DNA of 64,000 nucleotides, taken from assembly GCA_944990035.1 (NCBI GenBank), contig CALYLX010000142.1, positions 806,001-870,000 on the forward strand, read 5' to 3'. Position 1 is the first letter of the stretch. The number at the start of each line of letters is the position of its first letter. Shown piece after piece: positions 39,359 to 52,561 of the stretch. Origin of the DNA: Clitopilus passeckerianus (lineage: Eukaryota; Basidiomycota; Agaricomycetes; Agaricales; Entolomataceae). The position numbers and the translations under genes are program-made. A model generated the notes under the pieces. That model was not told the DNA's origin. It worked only from the letters and a program-made list of their open reading frames with translations, and did not search any database.

Positions 39359-40400
39359 TCACACGCTCCCAGGATACGCCTCTTTCATGAGAGCGAAGGA
39401 CATCGGTCCGATGCTTTGAGAGTTCGGATTTTTGGTGTATGCATATGTTCTGGGTGGACAGAACCCTAAAACCATGGGAGTAGGTTGGCGACACCAGGGC
39501 AGCGCCAATCATGTCCCAAATGTAAACCCAATGCCCTGGGTTACTACCGGGATTTGTCAAGAAATTTAGCCCTTTTCAGCGGTTGAAAAGTTGGAATATT
39601 CTGATGTATAACACTCAAAAAAAGAGTCATCTGCCGAATTTTGTCCCGAGAGGTCTGTGGTCACGGACGACTGGCATGTAGTAAGAGGAAGCGGATTCAA
39701 AGCATACCATCCGATAATGAATCTACTCGAAGGTTCTGCATGAAAGGAACACATCGAGATCCTCTGCAAAATGAAGGCTTCTCGCAGAAGACGAGAAGGT
39801 ATTATAGCAACTAAGTCAAAGTCCCGCTAAAGGTGGACAGCTGCCATTAGAGCCACCACCTCTGGCCAATTGGAAGTACGATAGTTGTGTAGCCACACGG
39901 AAGTGGATCTAACCTACTCCATTTTCAAATCTCAGCAAAAAAAAGAGACAAGTTCAGTCCGTAATCCAGTCTTTTCGACTCAAGAGCCAATTGGGAAAGT
40001 CGCTTGTTCTCCCAGGCAGCAAATTTGAATACACACAGAGAATTAGAACGGCTGGCCAAAGTCCACACACTCTCCAAGGTGTCAAGCAAGAAAGTGATTT
40101 CATAGTAAAGCAAACTAAACTGTGGTCTAGATGGCGGTATCCACAGAGAGGACTTGCAGGTTTGCCAGCGAGAATCGACTATCCCAGCAACCAAAGTATA
40201 GGCGCTAAAGTGATAAAGACCGGGCGTCAACGGGGTTCGCCAAGTAATATCCGAATTCAAGATTTCTAGAGAAACACATTCACAGTCCAAAGTAGGGTTT
40301 TACTAAGTCGGCTCGTCGGCCATCCCGGTGCCAGGTGGTCGAGTTGGTCGAGGTTGGCAAGAAATCCGCAGCATTTCAGTACACATCATTACAACGGAGA

Positions 40401-40514
40401 CCGCAGGCAGTGCGCAGCTAAATTCCTCCTGAACATCATAGAATGAGGTCGACTCACCTCATTCTTGAGTCAGCTCTGGGGCCTACACATGTTCTATGGA
40501 ATTTAGACTTGCGG
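40401..40514. repeat. Nested inverted repeat (foldback), includes 17-bp repeat copy B
   Basis: Paired arms from outside in: CCGCA (40401-40405) with TGCGG (40510-40514); CTAAATTCC (40418-40426) with GGAATTTAG (40498-40506); GAACAT (40431-40436) with ATGTTC (40489-40494). Inside is a perfect 10-bp hairpin, AGAATGAGGT (40440-40449) and ACCTCATTCT (40456-40465), with a 6-nt loop. A second pairing, CATAGAA with TTCTATG, overlaps the arms. It could be a miniature inverted-repeat element remnant or a structured RNA. Confidence 0.6.
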
Positions 40515-41010
40515 AGAAATTTTCTGGGCAGGGAGACTTGAGTACCAGACCATTGACCGACTCGGGACCCTACCTAGTCATTCCACACCTCGAGGAGAAT
40601 GCGACCACATGGGATTTGTAAGGTATCCTTTTGCGAATGAGATGACCTTCTCATAATTGCGTCAGGGCTAAACGTTTGAGAGGGTGGCGGGGGGCGCACG
40701 TCCCCCTACGAGGTTATGAAAGGCTTGGTGGCTGGAGCAGGTAGAAGCAACGACATCCCTTATTGGCGTCTTCGGCTTCCTCAGAAAGGCATCCCAAAGA
40801 TGACATTGAAGATCCACCCCTTACAAATTCACTGCCGGCCATGTGGCTGAAGGAGTCTGAGAGCCTTCGTTCGTGCACACGGAAAATTCATAACAAGCCT
40901 GAATTTATTGAGCAAGAAGTAGTGTACAGGAAAATACAAACTATCATAGACAGATCAGAATGCGTGAAATTCAGTCCGATCCAAAAGCCTTTCCATCAAC
41001 GTGAACCCGT

Positions 41011-42267
41011 TTAACGTTCCTCGACATTGTTGAGGAGGCGGAGAATGTTAATGACTAGTATAGTTGTCAGCACTTTGTCAGATTTCTTCAATTACAATTA
41101 CTCACAGAGGTTGATGAAGTCAAGGTAAAGGCTGATAGCACCCATAATGTACTCATCTGGAGAGAGCTTGGCGTTGATGATATAGGTATCGTAGACGATG
41201 TAGCCACTGAAGAGAAGGCATCCAACGATAGCGTAGATGAGGTCCATGGTCTTGCCAAATGGAATGAATATTCCAACAATGCCAGTCATCACTAATTACG
41301 AACCTGTCAGAACAAAGGATGATGGATTCATATAGAGCACGTACAAAGAGCGATCAAGCCAGCAAAGAGGAATGGTCCCATCCCAGAGAAGTCATACTGG
41401 GATAAAATCAGAACTGGAAGAAGTGAATTATGCAGATGGATCAAACCTTGGATTGCAAAGTGAACAGGGTTAGGCCGAGGAAAACACCGAGGGTAATCAA
41501 CCTGAGAGGATGAGAAGTAAGTCGCCATTCCACAGATATCTGACAGAGATTGACTCACAAAGCTTGAATAACAATGGCATTGTCGAAGAAAGCAACCACT
41601 ACTCCCAGGGTGAAAGCTTCCATTAGCGTGAAAGTTGACAGAAGTACCAAGTTCAGGGGGTGGCTATGACGCTTCCAGTAAAGGATACCGAGGTTGATCA
41701 GGGTTCCGAACATGGGAACGTAGAAGGACCATGTGCTGAGGGAATGGGTAAGCTACGAAGAGGAGATGCTGGTGATGCCAGATACGTACTTCTGTTGGAC
41801 CCAGAGGATTGCCGATGGTGACTGGGAGATACCGCCTGCGACGATGCAGGTTGCAAGCTAGAGCGCAAATGAGAGAGGTGGACTTGGGCAGATAACAGCA
41901 AAGCTTACAATCTGGCAGACTGCGGAGAAGCTGTTAGAAAGTCTGTGGAAACGCAACACAAGGGAGTAAACTCACAGAGAATAGAGTATACCTTGCGTAC
42001 GAATGCCTGTCTTATCTCTAGAGAACTCTCAGATACGGATACTCCATACTATATAAAGAGAAATGAGCAAATACTCCGATTTCGAATTGCGCTGAAGAAT
42101 CCCACCTTAAAGTCGTCCGGGACATCTCCATGGTTTAGTTCTCGGTAAAAAGCGTTGCTGGAGCCAGATTCAGCGAGCAGAGGCTCGCGCGCTTCATCCC
42201 TAGACGTCTGGTTCTTGTTCGTAGGCGCTGCCCCGTAGGATGGAGGAGCTACTGGGTATTGACTCAT
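41011..42267 (-). CDS. BXI1: Bax inhibitor-1 family membrane protein (BXI1/lifeguard type)
   Basis: The start at 42267 gives MSQYPVAPPSYGAAP, a Pro-rich cytosolic N-terminus with a PPSY motif typical of the lifeguard branch. About seven hydrophobic segments follow. Recognisable parts are VYSLFSNSFSAVCQILQLAT, NLGILYWKRHSHPLNLVLL, FTLMEAFTLGVVVAFF, FTLQSKYDFSGMGPFLF, GCLLFSGYIVYDTYIINAKL and the conserved ending DEYIMGAISLYLDFINLFINILRLL, where the buried Asp pair of the family is kept. Members sit in ER, Golgi or vacuole membranes and modulate Ca2+ leak and cell death; yeast Bxi1 acts in the unfolded-protein response. Eight or so short introns. Confidence 0.92.
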
Positions 42268-42491
42268 GGTGGTACGATTGGAAGAACGATGCAACTGCAA
42301 AGGTCTCGACGATGACATTGGACATGACAAAGCACAGCAATTGGATCATAGCTCCATTTGGCAGAGACGCACATTTCCACTGAGTTCTGGTAACGTTCCG
42401 AAGTTGAGCAGGGTCCCAAAAAGTAAGATATATTACAGTTGAATGTAGTATATGTAGTATAGTCCATGTATCTCGATTCATTATCCACTTT

Positions 42492-42850
42492 TCAGCTTAT
42501 CTTGAAGGGGGTGAATAGATGAATCAATGTGGCCCGGGTTTGACTCGAAGGTACGACCTCACCTGTGAATTTAGATATGAAGCCCTTCTTAAACTTGCTA
42601 TTGGATTCCTGGTCATCCGACTGCGAATTCGAGGTCGAAGTGCTTGAGTTTTTCGCTGGCTCAGGGGCCGATGATGTAGGTTGCCTCACTGTCGCTGAAG
42701 TCGATATATGACCACCGTGGCCGTATCTTCCTTGCAGTGTCGCTAAAGCTGCAGCATAGTCTTTCTGCGGCCTCTGGCTTGGTATCAAAGGCGATGTCGA
42801 TGTAGCTGTAGATTGCGTTTGCAGAGATGTCGAGGAAGGCGCGAGGGAAG
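42492..42850 (-). CDS. Small conserved disordered protein, start not resolved
   Basis: An open frame ends at 42492 and reads DYAAALATLQGRYGHGGHIS, then a Ser/Thr/Pro-rich linker and KFKKGFISKFTG. The DYxxAxxxLxxxYGxGG motif followed by low-complexity Ser is found in small uncharacterised fungal proteins. No ATG occurs in frame before a stop near 42885, so a first exon is missing or a base was lost; the 5' end given is only the extent of coding-like sequence. Function unknown. Confidence 0.4.
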
Positions 42851-42868
42851 GCGAGGGAATGGTGTTGG

Positions 42869-43260
42869 ATGATGAGTCTCACAGCAGAGGAATGGCAGCG
42901 CGAGGTGCAGGTGACCGAAAATGGCAGGGGATTTCGGTTTTACTCGGGAAATGCATTCAAAGAGAGCTCAAGTATATACCAAGGAAAATTTGTAGCCCAG
43001 TCATATCAGGCCCATGTCAAATTTGGTGACAGGAGTTTGAGGCCACAAGGCACCCTCGCGTGTTATTGGGAGAAGTTGGTTGCCGATGCCGTCGAGTCAT
43101 AGAAGCTCTCGGAGCCTGGTGCAAGGAACCTTCGTCAGAAACCGGTACCACCGCAGCTTTTGCTGAACGGGCTTTCATAGATTCCGAGGTTTCTCAGAAG
43201 ATAGAAAATATATTGAACTCAAAAGCACTCGCTGCGCCCAAACTTAGAGCTGCGGCGTAG
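42869..43260 (+). CDS. Small hypothetical protein, two-exon model
   Basis: The exon starting MMSLTAEEWQRE joins, by an intron ending TGACAG near 43031, to EFEATRHPRVLLGEVGCRCRR, followed by VIEALGAWCKEP and ending KALAAPKLRAAA at 43260. The donor site is not a good consensus (GTGCAG or GTGACC), so the model is tentative. The second exon is open, amphipathic and shows coding-like composition. It ends about 120 bp before the PRMT3 start on the same strand. Not recognised. Confidence 0.35.
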
Positions 43261-43376
43261 TTTCATCCAAATGGCAATGGTGGCTCAGATTAGATTAGAT
43301 CAAAAGTTGGCACGAGCGGTCGATCAATTTCCTGATTTGAGATTTGCTCCTACACCAACATTCGATCCTCGAAGGA

Positions 43377-45461
<2,085 letters not shown>

Positions 45462-45618
45462 GGGAAGGGACTACGTGCAAGTGAAACGAACCTGATCTGC
45501 TTTCATGTAGATTGTAATACCTCTATTATGGCGATGCGCACACGTATTTAGTTCCGTGAATATTCCTTCGTATAAATATTACAAAAAAGGTGGCTCGGTG
45601 TACTGTTTATGATCCTCG

Positions 45619-47163
45619 TCAAATCTCTTTCGTATCTCTAGAACCGTACGTCGCCTCGAATCGAGACTTTATATACTCCCCCGCTGTGATGACTTCATAT
45701 CGAGGTGGGCGTTCAGGAGAAACGCATCCTTCAATTGGCTTCATTGATTCTATTAGCTTCTGTTTCGGTTTAAACGGATCGACAGGAGCCTCACCTCAAG
45801 TCTGATGTCATAGTCAGTGCCGAAGAACAAAGGAATCGAGTATCTCTCAATACCGCTCCTATTCACTGCGCGGTGGACCGACGACTTGAAGATATCATCT
45901 ATGATCGAAAAAGGCACAGTAAGGTGGTTGAAGAAATTGATGGAACACTATGCAGGAATACAGACTTGTCCATCGTGCTAGCTGATCACCGAGGTTGATG
46001 ACCAGAGTTCCTGGGATCGGAGGTGCGTCAATCCATTTGTTGTTTGAGTTCAGAACCTGTAGAGCCTGAATGTCGGGTTGCTGCCAGAGAATGGTGAAGA
46101 CCTAGTCGATAATCTGGGGTTCAAATTCCGGGATAGCATGGTCCGCGAGATGTCTCACCTCCCAACTGCAGGTGAACGTTGGTCAATTGGGTATCGAACG
46201 GGTAGGAATTGGAGCAAACTTACTCGGTATGTGCACCAATTCCGATAACTCTGTCGTCAACAGGACCTGTTTGTGGTGGGTAGTGGAGAAGTTTCATGAT
46301 AGCAGCTGATTTTTTCGTCTGATCAAAGTTTCTGTAAACTCGCTTGTTCACGTTCAGGTCGAGAAGGGTACCTTATCATCGAAGAAGTCTCTTGGCAGGT
46401 TCAGAGCAGCAGCGAAGAGTGGAAATAGCCTCCTTCCCAGCTTAACAGCGTAATGACTACATTGTCAATATCAAGTTCTGCTTCCCAGTCATTGAAGGGT
46501 GGATGGCTCACTAATATTTGAGCACCTTTTCTCTGAAATCTGGCACTTGAGAAGGCCAAGCATTAGCGCCGGCCATAACACCACTACCTGATGCGTCGCC
46601 AGTCGAGTTTGCGTTTGCAAAAGCCTGATCTTGTTCCTCCCATCCGAACTCAAATCCTTCGTGTGCGTCACCGGCACCATACGGATCGTTGTTCGCACTG
46701 AACAAAGGATGATACCCTTTGAAGCTAGGTGATTTCTTGTTTTCAATCTGCAGTAACCTCAAGTTAAGGATTCAGAATGAACAATTACAAATATTGTATT
46801 TACTAACCTCCATCTTCAGATCGTTGGAAAGGGCGAAGAATTCCTTGGCCATACTGATGGTGTCATCTATGACTTCTTGTGGTATTCCGTGGTTCTTGAC
46901 TAACAGAAAAGGGTATAAGAAGCATCATTCACTGAAATGTGACGCTCTCTTACCGTAGAAGAAGCCAACGTTTATGGACGCGTCCCGAACCTGCCCTGCT
47001 AAGACTTTCTGTGCATCTGGGTTATCTTCATAGATTCTAGCAACATCTCTGTGCAAGATTCATCAATAAAGATCCATTCGGAGGTTGTGCAACCAACGCA
47101 CATGATAGGAATATCCTGAAAATTCGAGTCCGCGTTTGCAGCCTTATCGACGAGAGAAGCCAT
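45619..47163 (-). CDS. 2-oxoglutarate/Fe(II) oxygenase, isopenicillin-N-synthase-like
   Basis: The start at 47163 gives MASLVDKAANADSNFQDIPI|I DVARIYEDN, followed by LAGQVRDASINVGFFYVKNHG, AKEFFALSNDLKMEIENKKS and SFKGYHPLF (DIOX_N region). The double-stranded beta-helix core has GIGAHTDWEVFTIL (first metal His and Asp), PGTLVINLGDQ, SVHRAVNRSGIERYSIPLFF (second metal His and the Arg/Ser pair that binds 2-oxoglutarate) and FFGTDYDI. All three iron ligands are seen. The protein ends RFEATYGSRDTKEI. Such enzymes hydroxylate or desaturate small molecules; the substrate is unknown and no biosynthetic core gene is adjacent. The ending is family-like. Confidence 0.9.
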
Positions 47164-47442
47164 GCTAGAAGTTACGGTGAAAGTAGGAGACTGGTCCTTC
47201 AGATTCCAACGTAGTAAACAGTCAAGCAAAGTGTAGTGGCCCTCCTCAGTTCGCAGGTTGATACGATAAGCTTTGTAGACTCCCAATGGTCCAGGTCAGA
47301 GGACACAGGCACGCCGACGGAATCAATGTCGGGATGGTGGGAGTTCCCGATCATAATCATCCGATCACTGAGATGATCAAACAACCATGAGCTCATATCC
47401 CTGACTTTCGAAGCTTGGATTCCAACCACGATAACAGCTGAA
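47164..47442. promoter_or_regulatory. Short divergent promoter, 2OG oxygenase / HINT
   Basis: Start codons of the two genes face away from each other with 279 bp between. No TATA box is seen. Shared control is inferred from spacing only. Confidence 0.45.
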
Positions 47443-48149
47443 ATGGCTAGTGTAGCAAAGTACGTAAAGAAGTATTTGAAGGCAGAACTCGATAGCTAAA
47501 TGGCATGAAGGGCTCTCGCATCTTGCATCTTCTGCAAGATCGTCAAGGGTAAGCTAATATGTGGCTTCTCATCTGAGTTGAAGTAACTTACAGTAATGCC
47601 TAGGTGACATACCCAGCTTCAAGCTGGTGGAGACAGAGTTCTCGTATGTCCTTCTAAGACTATAAAGGAAGCTGAGCTTGAATTGCTTGAAACAGCTTCT
47701 CTTTCTTGGACATCGGCCCTCTCTCAAAGGGCCATGCTTTGGTGATCCCGAAATGTTAGTGGCTTCCCAGCTTAGCATGGCTAAAAGGAAGGTGTTAATG
47801 GGGAACTCAAACCGCAGATCACGCCGAGAAGCTACACCAACTCCCAGACGAATACCTTGCTGACGCTATGCCCATTGCCAAGAAGATTGCTGCGGCTCAA
47901 GGTCTCGAGAATTACAACATTCTCCAGAACAATGGTCGCATTGCACACCAGGTAAGGTTCCAGCCTTCAGCAAAAGAATTCGTCTGACGGTGAGTTGTCG
48001 TTTTGCAGGAAGTCGATCATGTCCACTTCCACGTCATTCCCAAACCTTCTGCTGGTGATGAGGAAGGCTTGGTTATTGGATGGCCTGCTAAGAAGGCTGA
48101 TATGGATGACCTGAAGGCCTTCCACCAAGACCTGTTGTCCAAATTGTAG
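47443..48149 (+). CDS. HNT1: HINT-type HIT-family nucleotide hydrolase in six small exons
   Basis: Exons 47443-47459, 47511-47548, 47604-47643, 47696-47754, 47818-47951 and 48009-48149 sum to 429 nt, giving 142 residues in one frame: MASVAK|ALASCIFCKIVKG|DIPSFKLVETEFS|FSFLDIGPLSKGHALVIPK|and so on. The catalytic HIT motif is HVHFHVIPK (H-x-H-x-H). The SCIFCKIV start and FLDIGPLSKGHALVIPK are standard for HINT, which hydrolyses adenosine 5'-phosphoramidates and aminoacyl-adenylates. The first exon is only 17 nt and the next two are under 45 nt, so automated gene finders could easily miss the N-terminus. The phases match at every join. Confidence 0.93.
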
Positions 48150-48306
48150 TTTGAGCCTCTCTGGTGGCAGGGCAACTAGACTCTGAATTTAGGCTATAAT
48201 TACGTAAGAGTATGAATCATGGAAATCGAAACTTTTGCGCCAACAACCTTCAGCAAATGGACATCGTGCCAGTGTGCTGCAAATTGACGCTGATAACGAT
48301 ACCTCC

Positions 48307-51300
48307 ATGTCGCTGATAGGGGACATTGTCGAGCGGAAGTCGACGTCCAGGGCGACACCGAAGACATTTAACCCAGCTCAAACAGGCTTTCCAGCAGCTC
48401 AGCACCGTTCTAAGAGTGCCTTTGCAAGGACTAGACAAGATGCAAAGAGATTTGGACCACCCCCCGCAAAAGACGCCCTTCCTCCGGCAGTACAGCGCAT
48501 AGCAGAGAAGGTTGCATCCAACAATGAGGATTGGAGAGATCAGATCAGCCGAGAGAATCTGCAGAAGGTAGAAAGCATGACTGAGGAAGAAAGAGAGCAG
48601 GAAAGAAGGGAGATTCTTGAGAGGTTTGGGCCTGAAGTTGGGAACATTCTGAAGAGGGCAAAGTTGGCTCGGGAAAAGCAACCATCGGTTGGACCGTCGC
48701 AGTCACCGAATACTGGTAGGGTAGTTCCACCACTTGAAGAAGGTGTGTAATTTTATAAAATGTCGAAAAGCCGTCTACTAAGGCCTTTATAGTTCCAATA
48801 ACGGATGAAGAAGTGAAGTCACCTATTCTACTCTCGCCCAGAGGTGCAATTTCAACATTTTATACCCCTAGCCCGCATCTTACATTAAGTCAGGATCGCC
48901 ACCGCCTCCTGCGCTTTCAACAGCAAGTACACGTCCATCAAGCCGCGCAGATCGTCGTCTGAGATTTGCAGATATTGGGCCTCAAAATGTTCATGTCTAT
49001 GAATCTGCACCTCCCTCGCCTCGGAGAAAGGCACTAGCATTGCCAGCGCCTGACGAGAACGACACTTCCATAACCTCCCTTGGAACATGGGCAGGGCCGC
49101 GGAAGGCACAACTTCTAGCACAGACGGAATCGAGGACATCTCCAATGATCACAGAGCCTACCCTACCTGTCATGCCAGAAGCAAAACCTACTATTCCCCC
49201 TGCTGAACCTGCTTCACCGATGGTCACGGAACCCGTCCAAGCACGACCTCCTATCATCATTCCTGAACCTACTCCCCCCAGCGGCATAAATTTTGCAAAT
49301 CTTGAACCTGAAGAAGGCTCAGCCGAGTACATTCGCCGACGTTATTTTCCAGATGCGCCCGTGAATGATCCCAATCTTGCGTGGATGCACGTTGAACAGG
49401 ATTCTGCTACAGACGCGGACATGACGACGACCCTCAGATTTGACTTGACCGGAAACCCTATCCCACCATCAGTCTCTTCCACACTACCGACACATCTGGG
49501 CTTGCATCATCATGCAGAAGGGACACACGCAGGCTATACACTTGACGATATATTCTTACTTTGCCGTTCCACGGTTCCAGCACAGAGAGCTACTATGCTC
49601 GGTGTGCTGGCTCGTATAGCTGCGCGACTTCCAAAATCAGCCTCAGAGGAGAATATGGCAGAGTTAGTCGGGAAAGAGGAAGAACTTCGTAAACGAATTA
49701 TTGCTGCAGGGGTCGAAAGGATTTCAGAAAGAGGAGGTGTAGGCGCACGGGCTGTCGAGGTAGTGTGGCAATGCATTGTTGGGTGGGATGAGGCGATTGC
49801 AAGAGTTGATGGGGTCGAGTTGGAGATCTCGAGCGATGCCGCTATCAAGTTGCTCAGGCCGGAGGAATTCCTACCCGTTCTTACTGCTATCTTCAGCCAA
49901 GGGGATGCGACGGAGGAAACAAGGTTGCACCTTCTCCAGGTCGTCATGCGCTTGGGTAGGCAAAACAATGGATATGCCTCCGCAATCGTGGCTGCACCCA
50001 AATTGGTCGCATTGATGGTGCAAACCTTTCTCCAGGCGCCGTTTCCTCCAATCGAAGGGAGCCCTAGGCCAAATCCCGTGGCCCTGGAGCTGCTGACGAC
50101 CTTGACGAATGCCTCACGAACAAATGCCCACATACTACGAGAACACGCCGAAACGGTCCTACGATTCGTAACTACCCTTCCGGATATCGCCAGCCCAGAT
50201 TACCACCTGATCATATCCCTGCTCGTCCACACTCTGCAGTTCTACGCTGCCCTAGCCAAGTACGGCCTATGCTCGCACCTCGCCAGCACGGCAATGGAAC
50301 ATTTTGCGCATCTCCGCCGCTACATTCTATCAGATTCCTGTACTTCTCGCAGGTTGATGGTGGCATGGGCTGAGCTTATCGAGGTCTGGATGATTTGCGC
50401 GATCGATCCTCATCGGACGACTCCCGATCATGAAATACTCTGGAGTCAAATCATCGCATTTGGATGGAATACGGACGTTCATGACTTACAAGATCGTCTT
50501 GGAAAGGACGAGTCGGACTGGGCGGTGTGGGCCAGTGCTTGGAATGCCTCAGCGGCTTGGCTTGAAGGAGCCAGGGTGAATGGAACTCGAGAGGGTCTGG
50601 GGAGAGAATGGAAGCGCTAGAAATCCTGAGATTCCGATTCGAGGATAACGATGATAGCGCAAACCCTAGCGTCGGCAAAGAAGTTGTCAAGAGTTGTATC
50701 AACGCTATTCAAACTACCCTTTCCCAGCTGGCGTCGTCAACCACCCCTAATTCCGGCGACGCGTCTTTGACGCTGACAAGAGCTCAATTACCTTTGTTTA
50801 GGGCCCTCGCTGGACAGGTGACTCTGCTCACATCGGCTATTCGCCTATGGGTAGCGTGTCTACCCCCGGTGTCTGAAGGCCCCTTGTCAGGTCCTCCTTT
50901 CCCCCTGCCGTTTCCAGAAATATCCCAACTATGCGCCAAAGTTATTGGTCACCCGATATGGGAGGTCTTGCATGCTGAGGAAGGCGTCCGCCGGTACTAC
51001 GTTCTTCTACGACCGGTTTCGGCATTCCTATCAGCATACTTACGGATGTCAAGACGGCTACCAGGGATACCGGAGCCTCTCTGGATAGCGCAGGTCTTGT
51101 CGATCATGCAAAGACTGTTACCCGGGGACGAAGACTTCGCATTGCAGCTACAGGATGAACTTTTGCAGCTGGTCACACCTCAGTGGCTTGCGAGCCTGGA
51201 GTTGCCTGCACCCACGGTCATTTGGGACAGGGGAGGAATGGATGTGATCAAGCCGTTCTTGAATTACAATACGCGACCTCGTGCCGATGTCTCGATTGGA

Positions 51301-52320
51301 CCCTTCGCCTCGACACCTGAATCCATACTCAACGCCACCACTCAACGGCTGCCGTCTTCCCCTTCATTAAAGACCTTTGGACTGCCTTTGAGCCATGAAT
51401 GGGCGTTGACTCCACTGGATCACCTGCTTCGATCAGGGAACTCAGACGTATTCAAGGCACTACCGCCAACCTGGGATGCTTCCGAGGTGGAGGTTGTACA
51501 CTCAACCCTGCTTTTGGCGATAGTTTCCCGGGAGTTCCTGCATCGATTCTCGCTGCACAAGTTCGCACTGACCCGGGAAGAAGCCGTTTTTGCGTGTATG
51601 AAGGTCTTCATGCTTGAGCACGGGCAGCCGCACCACGACTCGGCAGAGGAGGTGTTCCGCGATCCTCTCGTAACCCAGTTGATGGAAGAGGTGCTCAGAC
51701 CATACACGCTGAAAGCCTCAAATCCCTTGCCTTCGTCCGACCTCGAAGTCGCGGCATCCAGATTCCTTGGTCAAACTCCATTCTATCAATATTACACCGA
51801 CTTCATCTCCCTCTACGATGCCATATCTTTCTCAAACCCACTATTCGCTCGACTTCTACTCCCCCAACATCGATGAGGTATCCGATCGACTACCGCAGAC
51901 ACCTCTGGAACGATTTCGCACATGTTCTCAGGACCATCCGAACGCCGGCAGAGCAGGCCATTTCTGGTAACTGAGGGAATATCTCTGGCCATCGAAAGAG
52001 ATCCTCAAATGATTGGTTGTTATCTTCGCTCCCTGCTCAAAGATCAACTCCAGGGTCTATTGCACCTCGTGGCTGTCCACCATGTTGCTGTCAATATTTG
52101 GATGGTGGATGAGGAAGGTTGGGCGGAAGATAGAGCGCAAAAGTTGCTGCAAGCTGTGATCAGCCAAGGCAACAACGAAGTCGTCAAGGAAGTCCTGCTT
52201 TACATGCCTCCGCAGGATATCTTGGCCCAACCTCAGTTGGATGAACAAGTCAAAGCAGCCCGGCTTGCACTGGTGCAAGGCTGGGGTTTGGCCGATAGAG
52301 TTCGCCGGCTTTACGCATAA
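48307..52320 (+). CDS. RPAP1/Rba50-type RNA polymerase II assembly factor, four frame breaks
   Basis: The ATG at 48307 starts MSLIGDIVERKSTSRATP, the family N-terminus, with DWRDQISRENLQKVESM and RFGPEVGNILKRAKL next. One intron follows (GGT|GTGTAA near 48749 to TAG near 48871), then LRFDLTGNPI, LPTHLGLHHHAEGTHAGYTL (RPAP1 N and C signature blocks) and a long helical-repeat C-terminus with DPQMIGCYLRSLLKDQLQG. Rba50/RPAP1 helps assemble and import RNA polymerase II. The frame changes at 50593-50595 (GGG), 51861-51865 (CCCCC), 51971 (C) and 52000 (G). Each is repaired by one extra base, after which the expected sequence (SMRYPIDYRRHLWNDFAH, then LREYLWPSKE, then DPQMIG) is continuous. Such a gene is essential in yeast, so errors in the sequence are likelier than loss. 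Confidence 0.85.
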
Positions 52321-52561
52321 TTCTATGGTACTATATATTATTATAATCTTGACACAATCCAGTGTAGACTACTATCAACCCGAATACTTAGCTTCTTACT
52401 TGTATCTGTGCTTACAATTCCGATTATCCATCTCTCGAAATCACGCAATCATACTGAGCAGCTTACTCAGTGAGCGACACACCCGGCCCAGGTGTCATAA
52501 GGAGGCGTCGAATATCATCCCAAGAAAATCAACAGACCGTGCATACCCACATTCGAGCCAA

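Larger units (their letters stand above)
39109..41010. other. Long non-coding stretch with foldback and short repeat
   Basis: About 1.9 kb without a supportable protein gene, the longest such stretch in the window. It holds the nested inverted repeat at 40401-40514 and a 17-bp direct repeat (39342 and 40401). The open frame at 40763-41014 has no recognisable domain. Confidence 0.55.

Noticed and set aside
40763..41014. 83-codon open frame at the end of BXI1
   Set aside because: Overlaps the BXI1 stop on the other strand; no recognisable feature.
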